A DNA stretch of 40,222 nucleotides from Spirochaetaceae bacterium. Its GTDB lineage: Bacteria > Spirochaetota > Spirochaetia > Treponematales > Treponemataceae. The DNA is taken from positions 1-40,222 of the forward strand of contig JAFZVC010000078.1 of the NCBI GenBank assembly GCA_017618015.1, read 5' to 3'. Both the position numbers and the translations under genes were made by a program. The notes under the pieces are model-generated. The model saw only the letters and a program-made list of their open reading frames with translations, searched no databases and was not told the DNA's origin. This document shows, piece by piece, positions 15,591 through 23,224 of this stretch (position 1 is the first letter of the stretch; every line of letters begins with the position of its first letter).

Positions 15591-18500
15591 ATGAATACAA
15601 AAGTGTGTCATAAATTGAAGTTTTCTCTTTTTTTGGCAGTTTTGATTTCTTGTCTGGCAACATTTATTTCCTGCAGCAATTTATTTGATGATATAGAACC
15701 ATCGAACGCAGATGCCTCTACGGTCACGCTCAACTGCACTATACACAGCATTTTCTCTGACACAGGTGCCGTTCCTGCCGAGTATGCCGCACTGTTCATG
15801 CAGTCTGATGAAACAGATTCCCGTGCCGCAATACCGACCATGCCAACAGGATGCACGACGACAGTTTCCGCGACAGCCGACGACGGCACTACTATAGCTC
15901 CACAAAACCTAACTGAAAACACATTTACAATTTCGCTCGTTTCGGGCAAAAAATGGACGGTCTCCGTCACAATGAAATACAATGGAACTACAATCCTATC
16001 CGACTCAAAGGAGTTCGACCTTACGAGTGTCGGTGCTGTCTCGCACGATTTCATTCTTAAGCCGGTTACAGGTGGAACCGGAAATATCAGTCTTACACTT
16101 GCTATCGGGGCGACTTCTATCAAATATATTTTGATTACTATTCCTAATCAGAGCGCAATTGTTTGGACAAAAAACACTAATTATTGGGCGCCACCTGGCT
16201 CTACTTCGTACGTGACCAATCCAACCATAACGCTTAATAACGTAAATTCAGGTATATATACCGCCACAATGCGTTTCTATAGTGGCAACGATAACAACAA
16301 AGCTCTAATCTACTCCACAACACAAGAAATAAATGTATTACCGACTCTTACAACAAATAAATGGGTTTCGGGCGGGAATGTGAGCGATACGCTTTCAATA
16401 ACGCCAACTATGGTTGATACTTACGGAAGGACAGATTTCTTCGTTGGTGATTGCGGAACCGCAACTCCAGACGACACAAATGGAACCGGAAGCCCTTATA
16501 AACCGCTTGCGACCATTACAAAAGCGGTTTCTCTTATAAGCACAATGCCAACTGGAGAATATACAATCCACGTAAAAGACGGAACAACAGAAGATATATC
16601 GTCTACAATCACAATAAACAAAAATATAACGATAGAATGCTGGAAAAATACCGTAGGAGATAAACTAGGAACCGCAACACTCACAAGAAACGCAGATGTT
16701 GAATTCTTCGATATTACGAGCGGATATTTTCTTACAATAGACGGAGTAAAAACCGGTAGTGAAACATGGAGCGGACTAGTCCTAGACGGAGCCAAAGATA
16801 ACGGAATAACCGGCTCTTGTATCAGTAATTCCGGAAGTTTAACGCTCAACGGTGGAACAATAAAGAATTGTTCAGGAAGTTTCGGAGGTGGTGTTTATTC
16901 AGGCGGAACGCTTAAAATATTTGGCGGGGTGATAACAGATTGTTCTGCGAGAATAGGTGGCGGAATTTATTCAAACGGAACGCTAATTATGGATGATGGA
17001 TTAATAACTGCAAATCAAAGTACAAGCGAAGATTATGGTAGCGGTAGTACTGGTGGTGGCGGTGTGTATGTTAATAATGGAACATTTACCATGAACAATG
17101 GTGCGATAAGACAAAACACAGCTTTATATGGTGGAGGTGGTGTTTATATCCATTCTAGTTCAACAGACGCATTTATAATGAATGATGGTGAAATAGATAG
17201 TAACAGTGCGCCTCAAGGTGGTGGTGTCTACATATGGGGTAGTTGTACTGCCACGATGAATGATGGTTCCATTTCTAGCAACGATGCAACTGGAACCGGA
17301 AATTGGAAAGGTGGCGGTGGAGTCTACGTTAATACAGGTGCACAATTCACAATGACTGACGGTAATATAAACGAAAACACTGCCGCTGAGTGTGGTGGTG
17401 GCGTTTATGTATATGGTTCAAATGGCTCATTTACAATGTCAGGCGGCGTTATAGCCGGAAACGAAGCAACAAAAGATGGCGGCGGAGTTTATCTGAAAGA
17501 AGGCAAGATGTATATGCATGGTACCGCAGTTATCGGGGATCCTTCAGAAAGAAATTCAGCAGCAACAAGTTCCTTACACTCCAACATTGCGACAGTTGGC
17601 GGAGGAATACGAGTCGATTACAGCGGTGCTGCCTATATCGGGTACTCTGATGCTAACAACGTCGCGAGTTTTACAGGCGGAATCTATTATAACTACGCGA
17701 CATCAGAATCTTCCGAGACTTACCACGGTGGTGGTGGTATATATAATGCTACTAAAATTGCAAATTGCAAAATAAAATATAACGGCGCAAAAGCAGATGG
17801 AGGCGGTGTCTTCGCAGGTGCTGGCTGTACTATTGAAAATTCAGAGATATCTTTTAACGCTACTGAAGGTAATGGTGGCGGTATTTGCTTCTATACGAGT
17901 CGAAACTTGTTACTTTCAGGAGGAACGGTTATTGGCGGTAACACTGCGAATGGAAACGGCAGTGGTATTTATCATGCTAGTACAGGCAGTGCTGTTTTAG
18001 GTATCGAAGGAACCGCCTACGTACAGACATCGAACGATGTTTATCTTACGAGCGGTAAAAAGATTACTGTTACAGGCGCGCTTACACCGCCGTCTGCAGC
18101 TAACGGGATTGTTGCGACAATATCACCTGATAATTATGAGGCTACGTATTTGGCTAATCCAGTAATTGTTGCTGACGAAGGTGTTTCAACTGATGTGTTT
18201 ACAGCAGCTAGCAGTAAATTCGCGGTTACACCAAACGGTGATAACTCATATAGAGTCAAATCAGATGGATCAATCGAAATGAATCTTATTACGAATATGA
18301 ATATAACATCATCGACATCCTTAGATAGTTTGACACTAACAGAAAACAAATCATACTCTTTCTTATTAGATAATTCAGTAACAGCGGATGATATAACCGT
18401 ACTTTGTCAAAAACTAGATACTGATGGTGCAAACATCGGAGAATCAACAATCGACCTTTCTGCTTCAAGCTTTACAGATTCACTACCAAAGATTCAATTT

Positions 18501-18962
18501 GGAAGTGCAAATGTCACCAAAATAATCTTGCCTGACAGTTTAACCTCTACTGGTACTGATGCTGATATTTTTGGATATAACACAAAGCTGGTTGAGATTG
18601 TTTATACTGGTACAGGTAAAATTCATTTGGGTAATTATGGTTGTGAAAACTGTAGTAGCCTTAAGATTTTCCCATGGAATGCAATAGCTGATGGTCGCCT
18701 TGGAAACTGTTACTTCATAAGATGCTCTTCTTTGGAGTCTGCAACAATTCATGAAGGCATAACTAGTATCGGATCAAGCGCATTTAAGAATTGTACCAGC
18801 TTAAAAGAAGTTCATTTTTTAAGCTCGACACCACCTGATATGAGCGAAGGTTATCAATTCGACGGTTGCCCAGATGATTTAGTATTCTATGTTCCTACAG
18901 GCAGCGGTGACGTGTATCGTGCGACATCTTGGGTAGGCAGCCATTCTGTAATCGAGGAATAG
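15591..18962 (+). CDS. Large beta-helix / BspA-like leucine-rich surface lipoprotein
   Basis: 1123 residues. A lipoprotein signal peptide ends at TFISC, with the lipidated Cys at about residue 28. Residues 30-260 are Ser/Thr-rich and probably Ig-like. From about 280 a polymorphic-outer-membrane-protein-like start (FVGDCGTATPDDTNGTGSPY) leads into a right-handed beta-helix with many degenerate repeats of the kind GGGVY, NGTFTMNNG and GGVIAGN up to about residue 790. Residues about 985-1110 hold BspA-type LRR_5 repeats (IGSSAFKNCTSLKEV, FDGCPDDLVFYVP). Such proteins are surface adhesins or binding proteins in treponemes. The gene is clearly more AT-rich and more A-ending in codon use than its neighbours, which suggests a separate origin or relaxed codon selection. 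The start is likely leaderless. Confidence 0.88.
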   Translation: MNTKVCHKLKFSLFLAVLISCLATFISCSNLFDDIEPSNADASTVTLNCTIHSIFSDTGAVPAEYAALFMQSDETDSRAAIPTMPTGCTTTVSATADDGTTIAPQNLTENTFTISLVSGKKWTVSVTMKYNGTTILSDSKEFDLTSVGAVSHDFILKPVTGGTGNISLTLAIGATSIKYILITIPNQSAIVWTKNTNYWAPPGSTSYVTNPTITLNNVNSGIYTATMRFYSGNDNNKALIYSTTQEINVLPTLTTNKWVSGGNVSDTLSITPTMVDTYGRTDFFVGDCGTATPDDTNGTGSPYKPLATITKAVSLISTMPTGEYTIHVKDGTTEDISSTITINKNITIECWKNTVGDKLGTATLTRNADVEFFDITSGYFLTIDGVKTGSETWSGLVLDGAKDNGITGSCISNSGSLTLNGGTIKNCSGSFGGGVYSGGTLKIFGGVITDCSARIGGGIYSNGTLIMDDGLITANQSTSEDYGSGSTGGGGVYVNNGTFTMNNGAIRQNTALYGGGGVYIHSSSTDAFIMNDGEIDSNSAPQGGGVYIWGSCTATMNDGSISSNDATGTGNWKGGGGVYVNTGAQFTMTDGNINENTAAECGGGVYVYGSNGSFTMSGGVIAGNEATKDGGGVYLKEGKMYMHGTAVIGDPSERNSAATSSLHSNIATVGGGIRVDYSGAAYIGYSDANNVASFTGGIYYNYATSESSETYHGGGGIYNATKIANCKIKYNGAKADGGGVFAGAGCTIENSEISFNATEGNGGGICFYTSRNLLLSGGTVIGGNTANGNGSGIYHASTGSAVLGIEGTAYVQTSNDVYLTSGKKITVTGALTPPSAANGIVATISPDNYEATYLANPVIVADEGVSTDVFTAASSKFAVTPNGDNSYRVKSDGSIEMNLITNMNITSSTSLDSLTLTENKSYSFLLDNSVTADDITVLCQKLDTDGANIGESTIDLSASSFTDSLPKIQFGSANVTKIILPDSLTSTGTDADIFGYNTKLVEIVYTGTGKIHLGNYGCENCSSLKIFPWNAIADGRLGNCYFIRCSSLESATIHEGITSIGSSAFKNCTSLKEVHFLSSTPPDMSEGYQFDGCPDDLVFYVPTGSGDVYRATSWVGSHSVIEE
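16850..17960 (+). repeat. Degenerate in-gene repeats encoding beta-helix coils
   Basis: About a dozen diverged repeats of roughly 60-100 bp, each with a glycine-rich GGTGG-type core followed by an asparagine/threonine-rich strand. They are coding, in frame and unequal in length, so they are not CRISPR or microsatellite. They could allow length change by recombination. Confidence 0.7.
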
Positions 18963-18965
18963 AAT

Positions 18966-19139
18966 TTATAAATCATCCACCAAAACAGCATTTGTCTCAG
19001 TAATCTGTCGTAATCGAGAATCGTTTGTCATAAGAATATCACATCCAAAGTAGATACTTTTAGCTACATTGATTGAATCCATTGTTCATGTATGCCTTGA
19101 TTTCCGAAAGACTCGATGATTTCTCCTACGAACAATTTG
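18966..19139 (-). pseudogene. Remnant of a PIN-domain (VapC-like) gene
   Basis: On the minus strand, 19082-18966 reads MDSINVAKSIYFGCDILMTN followed by DSRLRQI and a VLVDDL end, then TAA. This is the C-terminal third of a PIN domain, where D-S/A-I-H and TND are conserved acidic motifs. Just upstream, a second frame (about 19139-19081) gives FVGEIIESFGNQGIHEQ, the usual preceding helix, joined by a one-base frameshift near 19080. The rest of the gene and any antitoxin are missing, and the xseA promoter overlaps the broken end. It is probably a dead toxin relic. Confidence 0.6.
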
Positions 19140-19166
19140 CACATATCCGGCGTTTTATTGTATACT
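19137..19166 (+). promoter_or_regulatory. Promoter of xseA-xseB-mutL, leaderless layout
   Basis: TTGCAC (19137-19142), an 18-bp spacer and TATACT (19161-19166). The ATG at 19173 follows after six bases with no Shine-Dalgarno. Confidence 0.7.
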
Positions 19167-19172
19167 GGTGCA

Positions 19173-20390
19173 ATGTTGCAAGATTCAGACGGCATGGCGA
19201 AGAGCGCGTATCTTTCCGTCAGCGAGTTCACCGACCAAATTAAACAACTTCTGGAAAATGCGTTTCCACCGGTAGCGGTTGAGGGCGAAATCTCGAACTA
19301 CAGACCGTCGAGCTCCGGACACATATATTTTTCATTAAAAGATGACAAAGCCGTTATTCAGGCTGTACTTTTCAAATACAAAAGCAATCTTCCGTTCGTG
19401 CCGAAAGACGGAATGACCGTGCGCATAAAGGGAAAGCTTTCGGTTTATCCGCAGCGCGGAAGCTATCAGATTATCGTTGATTCGATGGAGCAAGCTGGCA
19501 CTGGCGATATTCTTGCGATGCTTGAGGAACGTAAACGTCGGCTTGCGATGGAAGGGCTTTTTGACGAGGAGAACAAACGTCCCCTGCCCTTCTTCCCTGC
19601 CACCGTCGGCGTTGTTACAAGCCCTACAGGAGCCGCGCTCCGCGACATCATGCAGATAATGAAGCGTCGTAATCCGGCAATAAGCATTATCATCTTTCCG
19701 TGCGCGGTACAAGGCGCGGAAGCAGCCCCGCAGATTGTGCGGTGCATACAGACAGCGAACGCGTATCACATGGCAGATGTGCTGATTGTAGGACGCGGCG
19801 GCGGCTCCATAGAAGACTTGCTGCCGTTCTCTGACGAGCAGGTTGTCCGTGCGGTCGCGGCATCGGAAATTCCGGTTGTATCGGCTGTAGGGCACGAAAT
19901 TGACTGGGCTTTGAGCGATTTTGCCGCAGACAAGCGCGCGCCCACACCATCGGCAGGGGCAGAACTTTGTACGCCGTTGCTTTCTGACGTTATAGAAACT
20001 ATCGCACGGCTCAAAAAAGACTTGTGCGACAACATGAAAGCACGGACAGAAAAAGCCCGGCTTCTGATGAATCAGTTTTCGGACGAATCGCTTGAAATGA
20101 AGTTCCGCGCCATTGAGCAGCCTTTTATGACGCGGCTCGACGACGCGAAGGACGATCTGCTAAAAAACATGATGGACAAATGCGCTGCTTACAAGCAGCG
20201 TATACAGAACGCTATGCTGCAATTGGAAGCGGCTGACCCAAAGGCGATTCTTGCCAGAGGCTACTCCATGGTTTATGACAAGGCAACAGGCGCGGTTATC
20301 CGAAGCGCGGAAGGTTTGCGTGACGGACAGCTTTTGGAGATTCAGCCGCACGAAGGAAAAATCACTGCAATTGTAAAGGAAACGATATGA
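19173..20390 (+). CDS. xseA: Exodeoxyribonuclease VII large subunit
   Basis: 405 residues from the ATG at 19173. ATG 19194 (MAKSAYLSV) is the alternative; neither has a ribosome-binding site, and the promoter position favours 19173 as a leaderless start. The N-terminal OB fold spans about residues 10-110 (VEGEISNYRPSSSGHIYFSL). The XseA nuclease core follows: VGVVTSPTGAALRDI, GRGGGSIEDLLPF, and SAVGHEIDWALSDFAADKRAPTPSAGAE quoted here only as start and end of the block. A helical region and the C-terminal ILARGYSMV segment close it. With XseB it degrades single-stranded DNA to oligonucleotides. The stop overlaps the xseB start as ATGA. Confidence 0.96.
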   Translation: MLQDSDGMAKSAYLSVSEFTDQIKQLLENAFPPVAVEGEISNYRPSSSGHIYFSLKDDKAVIQAVLFKYKSNLPFVPKDGMTVRIKGKLSVYPQRGSYQIIVDSMEQAGTGDILAMLEERKRRLAMEGLFDEENKRPLPFFPATVGVVTSPTGAALRDIMQIMKRRNPAISIIIFPCAVQGAEAAPQIVRCIQTANAYHMADVLIVGRGGGSIEDLLPFSDEQVVRAVAASEIPVVSAVGHEIDWALSDFAADKRAPTPSAGAELCTPLLSDVIETIARLKKDLCDNMKARTEKARLLMNQFSDESLEMKFRAIEQPFMTRLDDAKDDLLKNMMDKCAAYKQRIQNAMLQLEAADPKAILARGYSMVYDKATGAVIRSAEGLRDGQLLEIQPHEGKITAIVKETI

Positions 20391-20623
20391 AAGATTTTGA
20401 AGAAAAACTTGAGCGGCTTGAAGAACTTTCTGCCGCCATCAAAAAACCGGAGCTTAAACTTGAAGAAGCCCTAAAATTCTTCGAGGAAGGCATTACCCTC
20501 GCTAAGAGCATGGAAAAAGACATCGACAAAATCGAGGGAAAGATACAAATCCTTATGAACAATAAGGTTGACTCTCCCGAACAACCGCCGGAACTCGACC
20601 TTTTTTCTTCCGTAGAGGGATAA
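20387..20623 (+). CDS. xseB: Exodeoxyribonuclease VII small subunit
   Basis: 78 residues, the usual size. It is an acidic helical hairpin with the XseB signature: KDFEEKLERLEELSAAIKKP, then LEEALKFFEEGITL. It binds the XseA coiled region in the large-to-small multimer of exonuclease VII. The ATG overlaps the xseA stop by 4 nt (ATGA), so the two are translationally coupled, and mutL follows 3 nt after its stop. This groups single-strand exonuclease and mismatch repair in one operon, which fits because exonuclease VII can remove the nicked strand in mismatch repair (family knowledge). Confidence 0.95.
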   Translation: MKDFEEKLERLEELSAAIKKPELKLEEALKFFEEGITLAKSMEKDIDKIEGKIQILMNNKVDSPEQPPELDLFSSVEG

Positions 20624-20626
20624 CGC

Positions 20627-22582
20627 ATGGATAATTCTGCCGCCCGCCATTTTTCTCCAGTAAGGACGCTGCCACCGGAAGTCGCCCGGAAAATCGCTGC
20701 AGGTGAAGTCATAGACCGCCCAGCTTCAATTATCCGCGAGCTTCTTGATAACGCCGTCGATTCTGGTGCGGACATGATTACAGCCGAGATTTCGGGCGGC
20801 GGCATAGAACGGATAACAGTCACAGACAACGGATGCGGCATGTCGAAAGAAGATTTGGAAGCATGCGCGCGCCCGCACACAACAAGCAAAATAACGGCTG
20901 AATCAGACTTACTAAAGCTTACAACGCTCGGTTTCCGTGGAGAAGCGCTCGCGTCGATAGCGGCTGTGAGCCGGCTTGAAATAACTTCCCGGCGCGAAAC
21001 AGAGGAAAACGCTTGGAAAGCCGTCGTTCCGCCAGCTGGAGTTTCCGCAAACAAAATTACGCCAGCCTCGCGCGCAAAAGGCACGACAGTTCAATCGGAA
21101 GCTCTTTTCGAGAATATCCCGGCTCGAAGGCTTTTCCTGAAACGCCCTGCTTCCGAAACGAATCTTTGCAGGCAAATCTTTATAGAGAAAGCACTTCCAC
21201 GCACTGATATCTCTTTCCGTTTTATAAGCGACGGCAAAACGAAGCACGAGCTTCCGGCGGGTCAGTCTTTTGCGGAGCGATTCGTAGAAGCGTTCGATAT
21301 AACAGAACCACCTAGCTTTTTTTCAGAAATCTCCGGAAAAAGCGCACATACTGGAAACGACGGCGAACCTGACTGGACATATCGCCTTATTTTGGGAAGT
21401 CCTTCCGTTTACCGCAACGACAAAAGGCTGCTTCTCATTTACGTTAACGGGCGGCGAGTTCAGGAATTTTCGCTCGTACAGGCGATAGAATACGGCGCGA
21501 CTGGCTACTTCCCGAACGGAACGCACCCTGCGGCAGTCCTTTTTCTTGATATGAAGCCATCGCTCGTGGACTTCAACATTCATCCGGCAAAAAAAGAAGT
21601 TCGCTTCAAGGATATTTCAGAGGCTCACCACGCGATAAGCACGGCCGTCCGGAACTTTTACAGAAGCACGTCGGAAATCCCGGAAAGCACGCTGGAAACT
21701 GATATAGATGATAATGCGCCGGATCTTTACAGCTATGAAAGCAGACCGGGTTCTGCGAATTTTGGGGTTGCTGCCGCTGAAGACGAACCTGACTATGCGC
21801 CACACAGCGCGCACAGTGGCGGCTTCGCGGCAGGCGACAGTTTCGCGGCAGGCGACTCATACGGTTCGCGACAAAACACGCCGCGCCAGTACCCCGACAA
21901 GTTCTCGTTCCCGCACACCGCGTTCCAAAGCCCTATCGTCACAATTCCGAAAGCAGAGACAGATGGCGGCACAAACGCGAACTTCGCCGAAAACCGGCTT
22001 GAAAGCGGCGAATCCCAAAGCTTTGCGGAAAATCGTCCGGCACGCGGATTCCGCTATCTCGGTCAAGTTTTCTCAGTATTCCTCATAGTCGAAAAAGACA
22101 ACGAACTTTACCTTATAGACCAGCACGCCGCCCACGAACGATATTTGTTCGACAAGTTTATGAAAAACGCCGGATTGAAACAGCCGCTTCTTATCCCGTA
22201 CAAAATCGCCACTGAGTCTGAAGACGACGACAAATACATCGAATCAATTTCAGAAGAGATGGAAAAGGCCGGATTCAGCATAAAAAAAGCGGATAACGGT
22301 TGGGAAGTTTCGACTGTGCCCCAAAAGTGGCAGGGAACAGAAGATTACATAAAACGCGCGCTTCTTGAAGAAAGGAAATCGCCGTCGGAGATAATCCGCA
22401 CAATAGCGGCATATTCTTCTTGCCGGGCGGCTGTCATGGAAGGCGATTATTTGGACAGGGAAACAGCCGAAAGCATTATTGAAAAAGCATTCGAGCTGCC
22501 AGACCCGCACTGTCCGCACGGCAGACCAGTGTGGATCCGCATGACAAAAGAAAGCCTTTACGCGCTCGTAAAACGGACGTAG
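20627..22582 (+). CDS. mutL: DNA mismatch repair protein MutL
   Basis: 651 residues. The N-terminal GHKL ATPase is complete: IAAGEVIDRPASIIRELLDN, DNGCGM, HTTSKI and GFRGEALASI, plus a FNIHPAKKEVRF linker strand. Residues about 350-470 are a low-complexity linker with duplicated FAAGDS units. The C-terminal dimerisation domain carries DQHAAHERYLFD, close to the endonuclease motif DQHA-x2-E-x4-E but with Asp in place of the last Glu, plus SSCRAAV and CPHGRPVW. It therefore looks like a nicking-competent MutL, as in bacteria lacking MutH. MutS is not in the window. The start follows GAGGGATAACGC, 3 nt after xseB. Confidence 0.96.
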   Translation: MDNSAARHFSPVRTLPPEVARKIAAGEVIDRPASIIRELLDNAVDSGADMITAEISGGGIERITVTDNGCGMSKEDLEACARPHTTSKITAESDLLKLTTLGFRGEALASIAAVSRLEITSRRETEENAWKAVVPPAGVSANKITPASRAKGTTVQSEALFENIPARRLFLKRPASETNLCRQIFIEKALPRTDISFRFISDGKTKHELPAGQSFAERFVEAFDITEPPSFFSEISGKSAHTGNDGEPDWTYRLILGSPSVYRNDKRLLLIYVNGRRVQEFSLVQAIEYGATGYFPNGTHPAAVLFLDMKPSLVDFNIHPAKKEVRFKDISEAHHAISTAVRNFYRSTSEIPESTLETDIDDNAPDLYSYESRPGSANFGVAAAEDEPDYAPHSAHSGGFAAGDSFAAGDSYGSRQNTPRQYPDKFSFPHTAFQSPIVTIPKAETDGGTNANFAENRLESGESQSFAENRPARGFRYLGQVFSVFLIVEKDNELYLIDQHAAHERYLFDKFMKNAGLKQPLLIPYKIATESEDDDKYIESISEEMEKAGFSIKKADNGWEVSTVPQKWQGTEDYIKRALLEERKSPSEIIRTIAAYSSCRAAVMEGDYLDRETAESIIEKAFELPDPHCPHGRPVWIRMTKESLYALVKRT

Positions 22583-22630
22583 TTTTTTTCGTGCGCACAG
22601 TACTCACAGCAAACATATAAGGAACGAAAC

Positions 22631-23164
22631 ATGGATATCGGACTTCGCATGGGATCTGTTAAAGTTGAGCAGCACAATCCAGAATGGGAAACGATAGCGA
22701 GAAACACCATAGAACAATTGAAAAAGATACTCAAAAATACTGCGGTAGATATTCAGCATGTAGGAAGCACCGCTATCAAAAACATCCGTGCGAAACCTAT
22801 CATCGATATTGTAATCGGAGTATCTGAGCTTGATAACATTCTTCCCTTCAACGAAGATCTTAAGGCTAATGGCTTCTTTTTCTGCGGGCAAATTCATCCC
22901 GAACAATATTTATACGTGTGCGGGCATGATGACTTCAGGTCTCATCATATCCATGTAGTTACGTATAATTCAAAGATTTGGAATGATTATCTTAATATGA
23001 GGGATTATCTTAACTGCCACAAAGATGAGGCACAAGCTTATTCAGAGTTAAAGGAATCTTTGGCAAAACAATACGCGAAAAATCGAGACACCTACACAGC
23101 CAAGAAAAGCGAATTCATCAGCTCAATTCTTCAGAAAGCAGAAATCTGGCGCAAAGGATTGTAA
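22631..23164 (+). CDS. GrpB / UPF0157 family nucleotidyltransferase-like protein
   Basis: 177 residues, complete for the family. Signature elements: VEQHNPEW near the start, IQHVGSTAIKNIRAKPIIDI (a GST nucleotidyltransferase-fold motif with downstream Asp), and a C-terminal YTAKKSEFISSIL. AAGGAA precedes the ATG by about 8 nt. Members are soluble, and their biochemical role is unsettled; some sit next to CoaE or antibiotic-type transferases. It is downstream of mutL with a 48-nt gap, so read-through from the mutL operon is possible. Its base composition is somewhat more AT-rich than mutL. Confidence 0.88.
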   Translation: MDIGLRMGSVKVEQHNPEWETIARNTIEQLKKILKNTAVDIQHVGSTAIKNIRAKPIIDIVIGVSELDNILPFNEDLKANGFFFCGQIHPEQYLYVCGHDDFRSHHIHVVTYNSKIWNDYLNMRDYLNCHKDEAQAYSELKESLAKQYAKNRDTYTAKKSEFISSILQKAEIWRKGL

Positions 23165-23224
23165 CGCAAAGAACCATTTAGCAAATTTCATAATCGAGAA
23201 CAATTCATTTCTAAACGATGTACT

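Noticed and set aside
16850..17960. Possible CRISPR or tandem repeat array
   Set aside because: The repeats are in frame, unequal and diverged, and encode glycine-rich beta-helix coils.
22584..22630. Terminator after mutL
   Set aside because: The T-run at 22584-22590 is preceded by only a very weak stem; read-through to grpB-like gene remains possible.
23165..23224. Terminator between the convergent GrpB and TPR genes
   Set aside because: No hairpin with a T-run was found on either strand in this 60-nt gap.
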